DNA of 34,736 nt from CAZWTD01 sp964637345 (lineage in GTDB: Bacteria; Patescibacteriota; Patescibacteriia; HK-STAS-PATE-3). The stretch covers positions 1 to 34,736 of the forward strand of contig CAZWTD010000011.1 of NCBI GenBank assembly GCA_964637345.1, given 5' to 3'. The number at the start of each line of letters is the position of its first letter. The stretch's first letter is position 1. Positions 1-8,364 of the stretch are shown one piece after another. The notes under the pieces were generated by a model. The model searched no databases. It was given only the letters and a program-made list of their open reading frames with translations, and was not told where the DNA came from. The position numbers and the translations under genes were made by a program.

Positions 1-242
1 TCGTAACGACGCCGCCACTCCTGAAGAAGCTCAGCTTCGTAGCTCGGCTCGAGGCTGACGCCCTGTTGCAGCGTCGTCAGTAGGATCAGCCTCTCTGTAT
101 TCGATCCGGACTTGCCCTGAACTTCGAGCCAGGGCTTCCCAGTCATGTAGGCGAGATCTTTCGCCTTCTCGAGATCATAGTCGACCGCGAGAGCGGGCGC
201 TGAGAACACTGCTAGAATAAGCAAAAAGAGCATGACTCGCAT
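1..242 (-). CDS. Small secreted protein, 3' end beyond the window
   Basis: The frame opens at an ATG (240-242) preceded by AGGAGG at 248-253, and runs to the left edge without a stop, so at least 80 residues are present and the C-terminus is missing. The first ~20 residues look like a signal peptide: a short basic start (MRV), a hydrophobic core (MLFLLILAVF) and an AxA-type site (APALA) before VDYDL. The rest is polar and I do not recognise a family. A TTGACG box (300-305) lies 17 bases from TAGTTT (277-282), a fitting promoter. The gene belongs with the other small genes up to 1137, which share strong ribosome binding sites. Export is inferred from the signal peptide; function is unknown. 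Confidence 0.7.
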   Translation of the reverse strand, partial: MRVMLFLLILAVFSAPALAVDYDLEKAKDLAYMTGKPWLEVQGKSGSNTERLILLTTLQQGVSLEPSYEAELLQEWRRRY

Positions 243-276
243 TCGATCCTCCTGGTAGTAGACTCCAGACTAGACC

Positions 277-305
277 AAACTAGCGTTTGTTTCGGTGTAC
301 GTCAA
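277..305 (-). promoter_or_regulatory. Promoter for the small secreted gene at 1-242
   Basis: TTGACG (-35, 300-305, read on the minus strand) is separated by 17 bases from TAGTTT (-10, 277-282). The -10 is weak (3 of 6) but the spacing is ideal, and the same TTGACN-17 layout precedes several other small genes here. Confidence 0.4.
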
Positions 306-315
306 TAATACGAAG

Positions 316-343
316 ACCCCGCGTCAGGCTATTGACGCGGGGT
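316..343 (-). terminator. Terminator hairpin overlapping a stop codon
   Basis: A perfect 11-bp stem (316-326 with 333-343, core CCCCGCGTCA) closes a 6-base loop. On the minus strand it follows the gene at 324-605, whose TGA stop (324-326) is the first three bases of the 3' arm. The T-tract after the stem is weak on both strands (TCTTCG on minus, TTTG on plus), so direction rests on the gene it overlaps. Confidence 0.7.
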
Positions 344-605
344 TTGCATAGAACGGGTAGAAGCGCTGGTCAGGCGAAATGAGCAAGAAGGGGCCGCGAC
401 CCTGACGAACTGAGTCACTCGCAACGTTGAGAAGACGAAGGCGGAGGGATGAAAGCTCTGGATCCGCGATAACCTCAAGCTCGGTAGACCTAAGATTGTC
501 GCCCAGCTCCACGAGCTGCACCCTCACCGCGTCGAGAGAGTCGGCCGCCCAATACTCATCGTGCCGACTCTTCGCACGAACTCGTACGACCACTACTTCA
601 CACAC
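324..605 (-). CDS. Small hypothetical protein (93 aa)
   Basis: Starts at GTG (603-605), chosen because GGGAGG lies six bases upstream. The product is soluble and mixed in charge, with a beta-rich start (MCEVVVVRVRAKSR) and no signal peptide or membrane segment. I recognise no family. The last codons (NPASIA) and the TGA stop are encoded by the 5' arm, loop and first bases of the terminator hairpin at 316-343. It lies 86 bases downstream of the tiny Cys-containing gene at 692-814 with no clear promoter between, so the two may be co-transcribed. The ribosome binding site and terminator make it likely to be a real gene. Confidence 0.6.
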   Translation of the reverse strand: MCEVVVVRVRAKSRHDEYWAADSLDAVRVQLVELGDNLRSTELEVIADPELSSLRLRLLNVASDSVRQGRGPFLLISPDQRFYPFYANPASIA

Positions 606-691
606 ACCTACCTCCCAACTGGCCGCTCATGCTTTTTCGGCTGACGCGGACCGGGTTGCCCGCTCGGCTCCGGAGGCACCAGCCAGCCGTG

Positions 692-814
692 CTAATCAGT
701 CTCCGAACAAATAAGGTAGTAGGCCTCTTTGACCCACCGCCGTTTCAAGGTCCCCGAACAAGGACTCTCTCCTTCGCCAGGACAGGGCCCGCCTTCATGT
801 AAGGCACCTTCCAT
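692..814 (-). CDS. Tiny Cys-containing protein (40 aa), possible zinc ribbon
   Basis: Starts at ATG 812-814, with a perfect AGGAGG (820-825) five bases upstream, and ends at TAG (692-694). The 40-residue product contains PCPGEGESPCSG and then a Cys near YYLICSETD. That Cys spacing with the C-[ST]-G turn resembles the next gene upstream (895-1137: PCPVDGCTG, then a CC pair), so both may be small zinc-binding relatives. A TTGACG-17-TACTCT promoter lies at 852-880, and a hairpin (826-842) sits directly against the ribosome binding site. The very short length is the main doubt. Confidence 0.5.
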   Translation of the reverse strand: MEGALHEGGPCPGEGESPCSGTLKRRWVKEAYYLICSETD

Positions 815-825
815 ACCAGCCTCCT

Positions 826-842
826 GAATCGCTACGCGATTC
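826..842. repeat. Short hairpin beside a ribosome binding site
   Basis: GAATCGC (826-832) and GCGATTC (836-842) form a perfect 7-bp stem with a TAC loop. In the minus-strand transcript it ends right where the AGGAGG of the 40-aa gene begins, so it could tune access to that site. It may equally be a dispersed short palindrome. No second copy was noticed in the window. Confidence 0.45.
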
Positions 843-851
843 GTTGGCGCC

Positions 852-880
852 AGAGTACGCTAAAGATGCACGGTCGTCAA
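852..880 (-). promoter_or_regulatory. Candidate promoter for the 40-aa gene
   Basis: TTGACG (875-880) and TACTCT (852-857) on the minus strand are separated by 17 bases. It lies just downstream of the terminator of the preceding gene, so a new promoter is expected here. Confidence 0.4.
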
Positions 881-888
881 ATGAAGGG

Positions 889-909
889 CCCCCGTTAAAA
901 TAACGGGGG
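889..909 (-). terminator. Terminator hairpin containing a stop codon
   Basis: CCCCCGTTA (889-897) and TAACGGGGG (901-909) form a perfect 9-bp stem with a 3-base loop. The stop of the minus-strand gene at 895-1137 (TAA, 895-897) lies at the start of the 3' arm. There is no strong T-tract after the stem, so termination is inferred. Confidence 0.6.
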
Positions 910-1137
910 CGGATCAACTTGACCTAGGTGTACGAGGAGGTTGACGATAGCTTCTACCTCGGAAGCCGTAGCCAGACGGCCGTGGCCGGGATCCTTACAA
1001 CACTCGAGTCGCCACTCCTCGCCGTCTTGAATGAAATCCATCACCCCAGTGCAGCCATCAACTGGACAAGGATCAGCGTCACGAACGTCACAAAAAAACG
1101 CATCTGGGTGAGAACTAGCTTCGCCTAAAAAGGACAT
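895..1137 (-). CDS. Small Cys-rich protein (80 aa), zinc-ribbon-like
   Basis: ATG at 1135-1137 is preceded by AAGGAGGAG, a near-perfect ribosome binding site. The product has DPCPVDGCTG around residues 22-31 and LECCKDPGH about 18 residues later. Two Cys-rich knuckles like these would suit one structural zinc ion, but the fold is inferred. The C-terminal part (ATASEVEAIVNLLVHLGQ) looks helical. The last residues (DPPPLF) and the stop are encoded within the terminator hairpin. A TTGACC-17-TACGCT promoter (1172-1200) overlaps the end of the upstream membrane-protein gene. No known family recognised. Confidence 0.65.
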   Translation of the reverse strand: MSFLGEASSHPDAFFCDVRDADPCPVDGCTGVMDFIQDGEEWRLECCKDPGHGRLATASEVEAIVNLLVHLGQVDPPPLF

Positions 1138-1171
1138 GAGCTCCTCCTTGTAGCGCGACGACTACGTCTCT

Positions 1172-1200
1172 AGCGTACGCGGAGTTCACCCGTTGGTCAA
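1172..1200 (-). promoter_or_regulatory. Promoter for the 80-aa Cys-rich gene
   Basis: TTGACC (1195-1200) overlaps the TGA stop of the GT-C-like gene and lies 17 bases from TACGCT (1172-1177), on the minus strand. The -35 is strong and the -10 weak, as for the other small genes. Confidence 0.4.
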
Positions 1201-2801
1201 CTGACGGGGCGATATCGCACCTCTACGCGTTCAAGGCGCGAGGAGGAAAACTCAGGACTCAATTCCAATCGCACTGATTTGAGAATGTCGTCCCTTGGGT
1301 GTGGGATAACAACACGAACAACCCGGTCATGTATTGGGGCGAGAATTTTATGATCAGTATTTTCTTGCGTATCCGTTAACCCAAACCAATAGACAGTCAC
1401 GACCCCATCAACAATCGGACGATCAAACGTAAGCTCGAGGAATTCAAGGCGGGACAAAAAAATACTTGGCGGAAAATTACGAACACTCTCAACAACGCAC
1501 TCGGGGGAGCACTCAACCAACGCAAGGCTCTCCTCGTTCTGCCGCTTCCCGTTTACCGCCCAGACATTATTCGGCGCGAGAAGGTTTGTGGTAATCACGG
1601 TAGCGCTTGCTGTTGCTTTCTGGTTTACCCGTTGGACTGCCTGGACTCCATTTATTGCCGACATCGCAAACAATACGAGGAGAACACTCGCCCCAACGAT
1701 GCGTCCTGTTCGGCGACCCCACGACAAACCAAGGAGAAACACCACAATCAAAGGTCCGAGCGCCGGAAAAAGATAACGCCCTTGTGGCTGAAAAAATCGG
1801 AGGGAATACGTAAAAGATCCTACAACAACGAGCAATAAGAGAACGAGCGCCCAATACCCCCGCCTCGAAAGACGCCGCCGAAATACCTGCCAAGCAATTC
1901 CCAGGCCAGCAACGAGCGAGAGGAGCTCATACGCCCGATACAGCTGTGGTTGCAGGCTAACCGTAAACTGCCCAAGAATACCAAGCGTACTTCGCCAGCT
2001 CGTTCGCAACCAATCAAGCCAGCGTCCATTTTCAAACATCGGCTGATACTGATCCTGAAGAAGAATATGGACGTACTTCCAGCCGAATGGGTCGCCGTAA
2101 ATTACAATATTACGCATGAACCAAGCGAGGGGAACAAGGAGGGGCACGTTCAAGGCCAACCAATCAATCCAGGGTCGCCGCTCACGAATCAATCGCCATT
2201 GTGCATAGCCCCAAAGCGCCGCAGCAATTGGATATGCCGAAACCTTCGTGAGGAGAAGCCCGGCGGTAATTACCCCAACAAGAGCAAATTGCCGCGTACT
2301 GATTCTCTGCCGCAGGAGAATACATAAGCAAAAAAAGGCTGCGGCAGATAAGAAATTCGCAAGGTTATCATTGTTCACTCCGGAACTGATGTACGTAAAC
2401 ATCGGCAAGAGCGCAACAAGCGCTGCGGCGATTTGCGCGAGTACGCGGCTTGAGAAAAACTGAAGAAAAGCCCGCCAAAGCACTATGACTGTACCTGCCC
2501 CAATGAGAAGATTGATTACGCGCAGCAGAAGGATCTGGGTTGGAATATCTAAACTCGGAATAACCGCAACCGGAAGCGCCATAACCAGGTAGGCGAGCGG
2601 GGGCTGGTGCGCTTCCCAAAAATCGGCCGGGGTTTGGAAGCTCGGGAGCCTGTGCTGGTCAACGAGATAACGAACATAGGTTACGTGCGCCGTTTCATCC
2701 GGGAAGGAAAACAGAGGCGTCCGAACATAGGTCCAGCCAATAAGAAGATAGACCCCTAGGGCAAGAAGGAGTAGCCATGGTAAACGCCGCAATTGAAGCA
2801 T
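1197..2801 (-). CDS. Polytopic membrane glycosyltransferase-like protein (GT-C / PMT-like)
   Basis: A 534-residue protein with about eleven hydrophobic segments over residues 1-390, then a soluble tail of ~140 residues. After the first membrane segment it carries FPDETAH (residues 33-39), with acidic residues where GT-C enzymes hold their catalytic Asp, then EAHQPPLAYL, the HQPPL signature of the PMT_2/ArnT-like group. Such enzymes move a sugar from a polyprenyl-phosphate carrier to an acceptor on the outer face of the membrane. A DUF2142-type protein is the main alternative. It starts two bases after the tyrS stop, so the two are probably one transcript. Donor and acceptor cannot be read from the sequence. 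The C-terminal tail is beta-rich and may bind the acceptor. Confidence 0.75.
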   Translation of the reverse strand: MLQLRRLPWLLLLALGVYLLIGWTYVRTPLFSFPDETAHVTYVRYLVDQHRLPSFQTPADFWEAHQPPLAYLVMALPVAVIPSLDIPTQILLLRVINLLIGAGTVIVLWRAFLQFFSSRVLAQIAAALVALLPMFTYISSGVNNDNLANFLSAAAFFCLCILLRQRISTRQFALVGVITAGLLLTKVSAYPIAAALWGYAQWRLIRERRPWIDWLALNVPLLVPLAWFMRNIVIYGDPFGWKYVHILLQDQYQPMFENGRWLDWLRTSWRSTLGILGQFTVSLQPQLYRAYELLSLVAGLGIAWQVFRRRLSRRGYWALVLLLLVVVGSFTYSLRFFQPQGRYLFPALGPLIVVFLLGLSWGRRTGRIVGASVLLVLFAMSAINGVQAVQRVNQKATASATVITTNLLAPNNVWAVNGKRQNEESLALVECSPECVVESVRNFPPSIFLSRLEFLELTFDRPIVDGVVTVYWFGLTDTQENTDHKILAPIHDRVVRVVIPHPRDDILKSVRLELSPEFSSSRLERVEVRYRPVS

Positions 2802-2803
2802 TG

Positions 2804-3979
2804 CTAAGTGCGTATTTGTGCAAAACGCCGCTTCCCAACGCGCAAAATCGCTCCCGGACTGGGCGTAACGACTTGCTGAGCATCTTTCACAATAACCCCA
2901 TCGTACTCAACTGCACCCTGAGTTATCAGTCGGCGCGCCTCGGACTTTGATTCGACTAATTTTGCACGTACAACAAGGTCGAGAATGTTGTGTGGGCCGG
3001 AAACTCGGACTGACGGAATGTGTTCAGGGGCCTGCTTTCCCGAAAAAACCCTTGAGAACTCCTGTTCAGCCTTGGCCGCCGCCGCTTTCGAATGATAGAT
3101 AGCCACTATTTCCGATGCTAAGCGCGCTTTTGCGTCGCGGGGATTCGCGCCCTTCTTCAACTCGCGCTCAATCTCAGCAATCTCCGGCACTGGAAGGCGC
3201 GTCACGAGCGTAAAGTAGGGGAGGATTTCCGAATCAGGAATCGACATGACCTTCCCGTACATCTCATTCGGCTTGTCCGTGAAGTTGATTGAGTTCCCAA
3301 GGCTCTGACTCATCTTCCGCTTCCCGTCGGTCCCGACGAGCAGCGGCATCACGACAAGGTCCTGGGGCACCTGACCAGCAATCTCTTGAAGCGGTCGCGC
3401 CTGCAACTCATTAAAGGTCTGGTCCTGCCCAATAACGGTCACATCAGATTTCAACATGACTGAATCAAAGCCTTGAAGAATCGGATAGGTGATTTCGTGA
3501 AGTCCAATCTCCACGCCAGCTTTCTTCCGTTTATCGAACATGTCACGTTCGAGCATGCGCTGAACGCTCGTTGAAGAGAGGAGACGAAGAAGCTCTTCCG
3601 CGCTCATCTCGTCATACCACTCGGCGTTCGATCGGACTTCAACCTTTGAAACGTCAAGAATCATTCCCAGCTGTCGAACATATTCTTTCGCAAGCGCTTC
3701 AACCTCGCTCCGATCCCGCATCTTCCGCGCCTCAGAGCGATCAGTCGGATCACCAAAGCGTGCGGTAAAACCGCCGATAAGAAACACGATTGTGTGCCCG
3801 GCTTCTTGAAATTGACGCAGTTTTTCGTACACAACCGCATACCCAAGATGGAGATCTTTGGTCGTCGGATCAACGCCGTGTTTTATCCGCAATGGGCGCT
3901 TCGAGCGCAGCTTTTTTTCAAGCGACTCTCGTACAAGAATATTCGCAACGCCCCGAGTCAGAAGTTCTGAGTTAGCCAT
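2804..3979 (-). CDS. tyrS: Tyrosyl-tRNA synthetase
   Basis: Class I synthetase that charges tRNA-Tyr. From the ATG at 3977-3979 (MANSELLTRG) the product is 391 residues, normal for the family; the frame stays open upstream to 4072, but that extension is not family-like and spans the promoter. The HIGH-type motif is HLGYA (44-48) and the KMSKS loop reads KMSQS (222-226). GQDQTFN (184-190) belongs to the substrate pocket. An S4 RNA-binding domain fills roughly residues 325-391 (LVESKSEARRLITQGAVEYD). An extended -10 box at 4004-4009 implies a ~17-base leader without a clear Shine-Dalgarno. The GT-C-like gene follows after two bases. Confidence 0.95.
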   Translation of the reverse strand: MANSELLTRGVANILVRESLEKKLRSKRPLRIKHGVDPTTKDLHLGYAVVYEKLRQFQEAGHTIVFLIGGFTARFGDPTDRSEARKMRDRSEVEALAKEYVRQLGMILDVSKVEVRSNAEWYDEMSAEELLRLLSSTSVQRMLERDMFDKRKKAGVEIGLHEITYPILQGFDSVMLKSDVTVIGQDQTFNELQARPLQEIAGQVPQDLVVMPLLVGTDGKRKMSQSLGNSINFTDKPNEMYGKVMSIPDSEILPYFTLVTRLPVPEIAEIERELKKGANPRDAKARLASEIVAIYHSKAAAAKAEQEFSRVFSGKQAPEHIPSVRVSGPHNILDLVVRAKLVESKSEARRLITQGAVEYDGVIVKDAQQVVTPSPGAILRVGKRRFAQIRT

Positions 3980-3998
3980 ACGCGCTAGAAAAAGACAG

Positions 3999-4027
3999 TT
4001 GAAAGTATACCAGAGAAATGGTAGATT
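3999..4027. promoter_or_regulatory. Overlapping divergent promoters, tyrS / PBP1A
   Basis: On the minus strand TGGTATACT (TATACT at 4004-4009) is an extended -10 ending 24 bases before the tyrS ATG. On the plus strand TTGAAA (3999-4004) lies 17 bases from TAGATT (4022-4027), which could serve the PBP gene at 4087. The two elements share bases, so polymerase binding at one should exclude the other. The rest of the 3980-4086 spacer shows nothing more. Confidence 0.5.
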
Positions 4028-4086
4028 AAGAAACAGAAACTGCTGGGGGTTCTTTCCTGTCTCCGATACCAACCCCCGCCTCTTCT

Positions 4087-6954
4087 ATGCCTATTCCTCC
4101 ACTTATCCCTCGGGCTCGCGCTACCGCTGCCCGCTGGCGTTCGGCAAGATCAGCCCCAGATGGGCCTCATCCGCGCCGAACACGAATTCCGCGTTTCAGC
4201 CGACGCTGGATGCTTCGCGTTGGACTTCCCATCGTCGGCGGCCTAGTCGCTCTTGGCACCCTCGGAGTTATTGCCCTCTTTGCTTGGTACTCGCGCGACT
4301 TGCCTGACCCGAACGGAATCGTCAATCGAACCGTAGCGCAAAGCACGAAGATCTACGCCCGGGATGGCAGCACGCTGTTGTACGAAGTTCACGGGGAAGA
4401 ACGTCGTACCGTTATCGAGCTCGACTCCATTCCAGAGCGCATGAAATGGGCGACCATTGATATTGAAGATAAAGATTTTTACCGACACGGCGGCGTCGAC
4501 ATTCGCGGCATTATCCGCGCGGTCTTTAAAAACCTCGTTCGGCTTGACGTTCATGGGCAGGGAGGGTCGACGATCACGCAACAGTTCATCAAGAACGCAA
4601 TACTCACGAACGAAAAAAGCTATACGCGGAAAATAAAAGAGGCGGTGCTCGCTTACCAGATTGAGAAGCGCTTTACGAAAGATCAAATTCTCAAGCTCTA
4701 TTTCAATGAAATTCCCTACGGTCGAAATGCGTATGGAGTCGAAGCGGCCGCCCAGGCCTATTTTGGAAAAACAACTGGCGCTCTCACCATCGACGAAGCG
4801 GCGCTTTTGGCTGCATTGCCTCAGGCCCCGAGCTACTACTCGCCTGATGGAAACCACACCGACGCCCTCATCGCTCGTCAACACACCGTCCTCGATAAAA
4901 TGGTTGAACAGGGACACCTCACCCAAGCCGAGGCTGACGAGGCCCGAACCGTCGACACGCTCGCAAAGGTGGTTGAACGGCGCGAAGCCATCACCGCGCC
5001 TCACTTTGTTATTTACGTGAAGGAGCAGCTCGCGGAAAAATACGGTGAGAAGCTGATCGAACAAGGCGGACTGAAGGTGATTACCACCCTTGAGCCGAAC
5101 CTGCAGCAAATCGCCGAGGGCGCCGTTACTGATGGAATGGCAAAAGTTGAGCGCTACGGCGGCTCGAACGCCTCCCTTGTCGCCTTGAACCCACATACGG
5201 GCCAAATTCTCGCTATGGTTGGATCGCGAGACTACTTCGACGAAGAACATGACGGGAACGTAAACGTGGCGCTCCGACCACGGCAGCCTGGATCCTCTTT
5301 TAAACCCATTGTCTACGCGCAAGCTTTTCGCGAAGGCTATACGCCAGAAACGATTCTATTCGACCTAACAACAAATTTCGGCGGAACACCCGCCTACGTT
5401 CCAAGCAACTACGACGGTAGTGAGCACGGGCCCGTTTCCATGCGCCAGGCGCTGGCGGGATCATTAAATATCCCTGCGGTAAAAACACTTTACCTTGCCG
5501 GGCTTGATGATGTTATCGATTTTGCGCACCAGCTTGGCTACTCCACGCTGAACGATAAAGATCGCTACGGACTTTCCCTAACTCTTGGTGGCGGCGAGGT
5601 AAAGCTCCTTGAGCACGCGGGAGCCTTCGGTGTCTTTGCGAATGAGGGGGTTCGCATGCCGTCCGTCGCCATTCTCCGCGTTGAGGACCACGCCGGGAAA
5701 GTCCTTGAAGAAGCAAAGGAAGAGGGGGGAGAGCGGATTATTGATGAAAACGTAGCGCGATTAGTGTCGAGTGTTTTATCAGACAATAACGCGCGGGCCT
5801 ACATCTTTGGCCAGCGCAATTCGCTTACGCTGGGAAGTCGCCCGGTTGCAGCAAAAACAGGGACCACAAATGATTTTCGCGATGCCTGGACGGTTGGTTA
5901 CACTCCGGACCTCGTGGCTGGGGTCTGGACCGGCAACAACGATAACAGTGAAATGGGCCGTGGCGCCGACGGTTCGGTTATTGCGGCCCCAATCTGGCAT
6001 CAGTTTATGGAACGCGCAACGAACGGCGCCCCAATTGTGTCCTTTAAGGCCCCGAAAGCCAATAATGCAGAGAAGCCCATTCTTCAGGGTCGGCTTGCTG
6101 GAGGGGAGAAAGTAAAGGTGGACTCGGTAACGTTAAAAGAGATTCCGAGCTCCTGCCTCGCAGATTGGCCAAAAGAGTTTGTGGTAGAAAAAGAACTCGA
6201 ATCAACTCATGATATCCTCTTTTTTGTCGATAAAGATAACCCTCGCGGCCCCCAACCAGACCGCCCCGAACGCGATCCACAATACGAACGCTGGGAGGGT
6301 CCCGTGCGAGCTTGGGCAGAAAAGAATGGAAAGCTCACCACGCGACCAGCCAAAGAAAGTTGCGACCTTCGTGTAGCAAAAAACAATCCGGTTGTGGAAT
6401 TTGATTCTCCTGACGATGGCGCTGACGTAAGCGGCTCGAGTATTACAGCCGAGGTAAGCGTTTCAACAAAGCGCAGCGTATCTTCGGTAACCTTTTTTCT
6501 TGATGATGTCGAGGTGAAAAAGGTAACTAGCTCTCCGTATAAAGCGAAAATTAGCCTGACTGGGGTCGGGGCCGGCTTTCATTCGCTTCGCGCTACTGCG
6601 ACGGACTCAATCGGCCAAAGCGGCTCAACGACAATTAATATCAATGTTCGGGGAGCAGGATCAAATGCCACGCTATACTTTACCGAACCAGAACCTCGCT
6701 CAACCCGAACCCTCGAGTCGGGCGCGCTCACGCTTCGGGTGAGCGCCAGCGACCCTGATGGGATTGCGTCGGTTTCCTTTCTTATTGCGAAGTCCGGCGG
6801 TAACACAACAGAGCTTCGAGCAAGTGGGAGCGGGTCGTACTCAGCCGCCTGGACGCCAGGCTCCGCGGGAACCTACTCCATCACCGCGGTTCTAACAGAC
6901 AACAAAAACAACACCACCTCAAGCGATGCGGTGGTTGTTGAGGTTACCCAGTAG
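4087..6954 (+). CDS. Class A penicillin-binding protein (PBP1A type) with C-terminal Ig-like modules
   Basis: Bifunctional enzyme that polymerises lipid II and cross-links peptidoglycan outside the cytoplasmic membrane. A basic, Pro/Arg-rich cytoplasmic tail (about 1-40) precedes one membrane anchor (about 45-68). The GT51 transglycosylase domain follows, with EDKDFYRHGGVD near residue 124 and GQGGSTITQQF near 158. The transpeptidase has its SxxK (GSSFKP) near 402, SxN (SLN) near 457 and KTGTT near 589. From ~766 to 955 there are two beta-sandwich stretches, each starting like an Ig/Big domain (VEFDSPDDGADVSGS and LYFTEPEPRS), probably wall- or surface-facing. The start is uncertain: no ribosome binding site is visible at 4087, and ATG 4210 is an alternative. 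Its 3' end overlaps the convergent DUF721 gene by 11 bases. Confidence 0.93.
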   Translation: MPIPPLIPRARATAARWRSARSAPDGPHPRRTRIPRFSRRWMLRVGLPIVGGLVALGTLGVIALFAWYSRDLPDPNGIVNRTVAQSTKIYARDGSTLLYEVHGEERRTVIELDSIPERMKWATIDIEDKDFYRHGGVDIRGIIRAVFKNLVRLDVHGQGGSTITQQFIKNAILTNEKSYTRKIKEAVLAYQIEKRFTKDQILKLYFNEIPYGRNAYGVEAAAQAYFGKTTGALTIDEAALLAALPQAPSYYSPDGNHTDALIARQHTVLDKMVEQGHLTQAEADEARTVDTLAKVVERREAITAPHFVIYVKEQLAEKYGEKLIEQGGLKVITTLEPNLQQIAEGAVTDGMAKVERYGGSNASLVALNPHTGQILAMVGSRDYFDEEHDGNVNVALRPRQPGSSFKPIVYAQAFREGYTPETILFDLTTNFGGTPAYVPSNYDGSEHGPVSMRQALAGSLNIPAVKTLYLAGLDDVIDFAHQLGYSTLNDKDRYGLSLTLGGGEVKLLEHAGAFGVFANEGVRMPSVAILRVEDHAGKVLEEAKEEGGERIIDENVARLVSSVLSDNNARAYIFGQRNSLTLGSRPVAAKTGTTNDFRDAWTVGYTPDLVAGVWTGNNDNSEMGRGADGSVIAAPIWHQFMERATNGAPIVSFKAPKANNAEKPILQGRLAGGEKVKVDSVTLKEIPSSCLADWPKEFVVEKELESTHDILFFVDKDNPRGPQPDRPERDPQYERWEGPVRAWAEKNGKLTTRPAKESCDLRVAKNNPVVEFDSPDDGADVSGSSITAEVSVSTKRSVSSVTFFLDDVEVKKVTSSPYKAKISLTGVGAGFHSLRATATDSIGQSGSTTININVRGAGSNATLYFTEPEPRSTRTLESGALTLRVSASDPDGIASVSFLIAKSGGNTTELRASGSGSYSAAWTPGSAGTYSITAVLTDNKNNTTSSDAVVVEVTQ

Positions 6955-7267
6955 GGGAGGAGAACAGCTCGTACCGAATCCGCGCGACGACATGTTGTTT
7001 TTTATTGCCTTGAAGCGCGGCGAGCCAAACCGACTCGTGAAGACGAAGCTCAGCGAGGAGGCCGTGACTCTGCGCGGCAATAGTTAGGGTCCCCGCTCGA
7101 AGGGACCTTGGAACAATCTGGTGAGCTATGGCTGGCCCGAGGGTTTCCGCAACGAGCTCACGATAGCGTCGAAGAGTTTGGGTTGCCGAAACGGCGGGCT
7201 CAATCTTCGCCCGCCGCAAGGCTCCGGGGAGTAGGGTTCCGAGTGGTTGAAATCCCCCCATAATCAC
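6944..7267 (-). CDS. DUF721 / DciA-like protein
   Basis: A 107-residue protein starting at GTG (7265-7267), which overlaps the dnaN stop in the form TAGTG; ATG two codons later is an alternative. The central part, LRAGTLTIAAQSHGLLAEL, matches the DUF721 core strand-helix pattern (a term such as L.V.v.S.a.a.eL). DciA proteins of this family load the replicative helicase in bacteria that lack DnaC or DnaI. Its position behind dnaN and dnaA suits that role, which remains an inference here. Translation is probably coupled to dnaN. The 3' end overlaps the convergent PBP gene by 11 bases. Confidence 0.7.
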   Translation of the reverse strand: MIMGGFQPLGTLLPGALRRAKIEPAVSATQTLRRYRELVAETLGPAIAHQIVPRSLRAGTLTIAAQSHGLLAELRLHESVWLAALQGNKKQHVVARIRYELFSSPTG

Positions 7268-8364
7268 TACTGCCGAATCGGCATCACGAGATACCGGTAC
7301 GGCTGCTCATTGGTTGGTAGAAGTAATCCAGGACTCTCTGCGTCGCTCACTTGAAGAAGGGCGGTGTCAGTTGAAAGATTCGCCAGTCCATCAAGAAGAT
7401 AGCGATAGTTAAAAATGACCGTGGTCGCCTGGCCCTGAACCTCGCCCTTTAGGCTAGTTTGGTGTTCGCCGAGCTGGCTATTCGCTGCCCGTACAGTAAC
7501 TTCGCCACTTGGGGAAAGCGATACCGTCACGTCGTTTATGCCGGTTTTGCAAAACAAGCTTGCGCTCTTAATAACTCGAGTAAACTCCGCGACTGGCAGC
7601 GTGGCTTTTGTGTGGGAGTCTTTCGGGAGAATTTCCTCGTAATCCGGGTACTGCCCCTCGATTAAACGAGAGACAAGCTCAATGTCGCCTATCACCACAA
7701 GGAGTTGGTTATCGGACAAATAGAGCTCTACGTGCTCTGTTTCATGATCAAGAATACGAAGTAACTCTTGAAGGGCGCGGACTGGGACAATTGCGCTTTT
7801 CGGGTCGGCTGGCTGATTTATTTCAATACGTCGTTCGGCGAGGCGGTAACTGTCGGTTGCCGCCAAGACGAGCGTTTTTCCATCAACACGGAAAAATACG
7901 CCGCTAATTTCGGGGCGAGACGAATCATAGGCCGCGGCAAATATCGTTTGGGTAATCGCCTGGCGAAGCAGGCTCCCGGATACATGAATCGGGTTTGTTC
8001 GTTCAAGTGTTGGGATAAGCGGAAACTCTTCTGAGGGGATGCCCTTCAGGGTGGTTTGTGTCTGGTCGGTCTTAACGAGGAGCGCCCCCTGGTCAAAGGC
8101 CAGATCAATCCGTTCATCGGGGAGTAGGGCGATAAAATCGTTGAGGAGCTTGCTTTGCACGGTGTACGAACCAGGTTGCTCAACTTTACCGCGTACGCTG
8201 CAGGAGATACCGATTTCGAGATTGGTTGCGGAAAGGGTGATGCCGGTTGATTCTGCTTTTAAGAGAACATTGCTCAAGATGGGGAGCGCCGCATTTTTTC
8301 CTGAAGCTCTCGCAACCATCTCAAGTCCTCGATGGAGATTTTCTTGTGTGCAGGAGAATTTCAT
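7267..8364 (-). CDS. dnaN: DNA polymerase III beta sliding clamp
   Basis: The ring-shaped processivity factor that holds the replicase, and other clamp-binding proteins, on DNA. The 365-residue product has the usual three-domain length. MKFSCTQENLHRGLEMVAR at the N-terminus, LLNDFIALLPDERIDL in domain I and the C-terminal YLVMPIRQ (family pattern ..v.MPmR) are diagnostic. It starts at ATG 8362-8364, with a 249-base spacer back to dnaA that holds DnaA-box-like sites. It is followed without gap by the DUF721 gene, giving the order dnaA-dnaN-DUF721. Confidence 0.97.
   Translation of the reverse strand: MKFSCTQENLHRGLEMVARASGKNAALPILSNVLLKAESTGITLSATNLEIGISCSVRGKVEQPGSYTVQSKLLNDFIALLPDERIDLAFDQGALLVKTDQTQTTLKGIPSEEFPLIPTLERTNPIHVSGSLLRQAITQTIFAAAYDSSRPEISGVFFRVDGKTLVLAATDSYRLAERRIEINQPADPKSAIVPVRALQELLRILDHETEHVELYLSDNQLLVVIGDIELVSRLIEGQYPDYEEILPKDSHTKATLPVAEFTRVIKSASLFCKTGINDVTVSLSPSGEVTVRAANSQLGEHQTSLKGEVQGQATTVIFNYRYLLDGLANLSTDTALLQVSDAESPGLLLPTNEQPYRYLVMPIRQ

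Noticed and set aside
4243..5322. Long minus-strand open frame (359 codons) inside the PBP1A gene
   Set aside because: It is a shadow of the well-supported PBP1A frame, with no family features and no ribosome binding site.
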